The translations under genes and the position numbers were made by a program. Shown piece by piece: positions 62,234 to 64,000 of a DNA stretch of 64,000 nt. Position 1 is the first letter of the stretch; each line of letters begins with the position of its first letter. A model generated the notes under the pieces. It was not told the DNA's origin and ran no database searches. It saw nothing but the letters and a program-made list of their open reading frames with translations. Source of the DNA: JAFGGG01 sp964634205 (GTDB taxonomy: Bacteria > Spirochaetota > Spirochaetia > SZUA-6 > RPPD01); the NCBI GenBank assembly GCA_964634205.1, contig CAZWKE010000012.1:1-64000 (forward strand), written 5' to 3'.

Positions 62234-63055
62234 ATGAAATTCAGCTGCCGGATGCGCTCTTTACATCGTCCGAAAAAAAATGATCTCATGTTCTGTGTAA
62301 GGGATGATCTCTTGCTGACAATTAAAAGCAGCCGGGGAATCGGTTTCCCTGTGCGCGGTAAACTGGAGGAGCTGGGAATCAAACCGACCAGGGCGCATTA
62401 CCTGGGAGATCTGGATACAATGCACTGCTATACGGTGGTGCTGCCCGATACCCGGGACATGGCTCTTGATGCGCAATTTTTCGGCCTGCGGCGCCTGTAC
62501 AACCTTATCGATGAGGACTTGTTCGCCGTAGCGGTAAAAGCATATGGGATTGCCCGCTGGGATACGACAACGAGATACTGCGGCAGCTGCGGCACACCCA
62601 TGAAAACGGTAACGGAAGAACACGCCAAGCTTTGCCCGAACTGCGGTTTACGGGTGTATCCCCGGATTGCGCCCGCCATTATCGTGGCGGTAACAAAAGG
62701 AGATTCCATTCTTTTGGCCCGTTCCACGCGTTTTAAGAATACAAAAATGTACAGTGTAATCGCCGGTTTTGTGGAACCGGGAGAAACACTTGAGGATTGT
62801 ATCGAAAGGGAGGTGATGGAGGAGGTTGGGATCCGGATCAAGGATATCGCCTATTTTGCCAGCCAACCGTGGCCGTTTCCCGATTCATTAATGATTGCCT
62901 TTACGGCCCGCTATGCCTCCGGAAAGATTGCAATCGATAAAAAAGAGATTGTTCATGCCGCGTGGTTTCGCGCGGACCGGCTGCCGCCGATCCCCCCGCC
63001 GATGAGTGTGGCCCGCGCCTTAATCGACGGTTTTATCCAAAAATTCGGGTCCTAA
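62234..63055 (+). CDS. nudC: NADH pyrophosphatase / NAD-decapping Nudix hydrolase
   Basis: Hydrolyses NADH to NMNH and AMP, and removes NAD caps from RNA in E. coli. About 273 residues. Complete four-Cys zinc site (RYCGSCGTPMKT ... LCPNCGLRVYPR), Nudix box GFVEPGETLEDCIEREVMEE followed by VG, and the NudC hallmark SQPWPFPDSLM. AAAGG is 9 bases before the ATG at 62234; an in-frame TTG at 62225 is an alternative. TTGACA at 62197 precedes it, but with an awkward -10 (TATAAA after 14 bases). Its last 36 bases overlap the convergent HDOD gene. Confidence 0.94.
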   Translation: MKFSCRMRSLHRPKKNDLMFCVRDDLLLTIKSSRGIGFPVRGKLEELGIKPTRAHYLGDLDTMHCYTVVLPDTRDMALDAQFFGLRRLYNLIDEDLFAVAVKAYGIARWDTTTRYCGSCGTPMKTVTEEHAKLCPNCGLRVYPRIAPAIIVAVTKGDSILLARSTRFKNTKMYSVIAGFVEPGETLEDCIEREVMEEVGIRIKDIAYFASQPWPFPDSLMIAFTARYASGKIAIDKKEIVHAAWFRADRLPPIPPPMSVARALIDGFIQKFGS

Positions 63056-63904
63056 GCCGAACAATTCCCGGCATTCATGAAACAGCGGGTCTTTTTTCAG
63101 GTTTTCCAGGAAGTACTTCTCGTAATATTCAATATCCTTTTTTAAGAGTGCGGTATGCAGGAGCAGGGTGTCCAACAACTCACTTTTGGCCGGGAAAAAC
63201 AATCCAAACCCCAGTTTATCGGTGATGAGATCAGAGAGGGTGATGATGATGATCAGGTTCTTATATTGGGAGGTAATGTTCAGACTGTCATGCTCCAGGG
63301 CAACGTCAATAAAGGTCTCCGGAAAATTCCATTTTTTAAACAACTCGGCACCCAACTGCCGGTGGTTTACCCCGAAAAGCTCTTCCTCATATACTTCTAT
63401 CCAATTATTGTTCTGTGAGCTTTTCTCCATAACCTGCGAGTACTTTTGCGGATCCACATTGAAGAGCATGGCCTGGCCGATGTTGTGCAGCAATCCGCAG
63501 ATAAACGAGAGTTCGGAGATTTCAATTTTATTACTCTTGATCATTATGGTCTTGGCCATAAACGCGGTGATAATGGAATGCCTCCAGAACCCGCGGTAAA
63601 AATCCACATTCTCCGCTTTCTGAAAAAACCTGGCCGCAATAACCAACAGTACCAGGCTTTTTATATTTTTAAAGCCAAGCAGGGTTATGGCTTTCTGCAG
63701 ACTTTCAATCTCCTTCTGACGGGCGTAGAGGGCGGAGTTGGCAATCTTCAATATTTTTGAGGTCAGGCCCGGGTCGATTTTAATGATATTTTCCAGCTCT
63801 TTAAACGAAATATCCAGGCCGTCCTCCGCCAGATTGATAACTTTGGTAGCTACCTCAGGCAGGACAGGCAGATCATTTGTATACTTCACTAAATTATTTT
63901 CCAT
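63020..63904 (-). CDS. HDOD-domain signalling protein
   Basis: A 294-residue HDOD protein: LPVLPEVATKVINLAEDG, then IIKIDPGLTSKILKIANSAL and ITLLGFKNIKSLVLLVIAAR, followed by the HD-like half with ICGLLHNIGQAML, where the catalytic Asp of true HD enzymes is Asn, and GVNHRQLGAELFKKWNFP. HDOD domains act as non-enzymatic signalling modules in motility, c-di-GMP and stress circuits. No output domain, so it presumably works through a partner. Start ATG at 63904. Confidence 0.88.
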   Translation of the reverse strand: MENNLVKYTNDLPVLPEVATKVINLAEDGLDISFKELENIIKIDPGLTSKILKIANSALYARQKEIESLQKAITLLGFKNIKSLVLLVIAARFFQKAENVDFYRGFWRHSIITAFMAKTIMIKSNKIEISELSFICGLLHNIGQAMLFNVDPQKYSQVMEKSSQNNNWIEVYEEELFGVNHRQLGAELFKKWNFPETFIDVALEHDSLNITSQYKNLIIIITLSDLITDKLGFGLFFPAKSELLDTLLLHTALLKKDIEYYEKYFLENLKKDPLFHECRELFGLGPEFLDKTVD

Positions 63905-64000
63905 TGTAACAAGTATACATAATTCTCTGTGAAGATCAATAATAAGTTCTTGCTTGCTAAATCCTGCCGGTTCATATATAGTAAAATAGAGATGAAACGC

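Noticed and set aside
63905..64000. Possible start of another plus-strand gene (ATGAAACGC at 63992)
   Set aside because: Only three codons are inside the window and no ribosome site is clear; cannot be supported.

Overview
The window reads as chromosomal DNA of a diderm bacterium, most probably a spirochaete (phylum Spirochaetota). Evidence: at least seven outer-membrane beta-barrel proteins; lipoproteins with relaxed lipoboxes (Cys preceded by Gly, Ser or Asn); a LolA-like/ABC envelope operon; a SpoIIE-phosphatase/STAS/HATPase partner-switching set; a PilZ protein with DUF1577-like layout; an acetate kinase with a C-terminal tail; and many TPR proteins. This is a judgement from gene content, not from a marker tree. 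Genes are dense and lie on both strands. No gene-free stretch exceeds about 220 bases. I see no rRNA, tRNA, CRISPR array, prophage, insertion sequence or origin. One run of 100 N (43715-43814) is an assembly gap between argG and argH.

Layout. 33-8759 (+): lipoprotein, RlpA/SPOR-like protein with six 31-residue repeats, ligA, TerB-like protein, HD phosphohydrolase, TtcA-like enzyme, metallophosphoesterase, a small YbjN-like protein and a ComFB-domain protein. 8772-11133 (-): DUF503 protein, a voltage-sensor-like membrane protein whose pore is replaced by an extracytoplasmic domain and a HAMP-like segment, and an unknown protein. 11343-21749 (+): giant surface protein, two related beta-barrels (the second with a FecR domain) and mutL. 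21808-24282 (-) and 24383-25747 (+): TPR proteins on divergent promoters, one with a degenerate Mrr-like nuclease fold. 25806-27405 (+): metallophosphoesterase and ParB-like protein. 27395-31160 (-): lipoprotein and a STAND-like TPR protein. 31379-34312 (+): partner-switching module. 34316-36337 (-): PilZ/DUF1577-like protein and lipoprotein. 36445-42494 (+): two paralogous outer-membrane proteins and clpB. 42602-48109 (+): argG-argH, zinc-ribbon protein, prs and ackA. 48194-49537 (+): beta-barrel. 49498-53769 (-): glnE with GlnD-like ACT domains, and a membrane protein. 53947-60094 (+): a seven-gene envelope-transport operon with its own winged-helix regulator and a perfect inverted-repeat operator. 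60113-62020 (-): two cyclase-like proteins. 62234-63055 (+): nudC. 63020-63904 (-): HDOD protein.

Themes. Metabolism and housekeeping (ligA, mutL, clpB, argG/H, prs, ackA, nudC) are interleaved with envelope building and signalling. Four points deserve most attention: the ACT-GlnE fusion, the voltage-sensor/HAMP protein, the operator-controlled LolA/FtsX/LolD/beta-barrel operon, and the palindrome that fills the -35/-10 spacer at 36350-36368.
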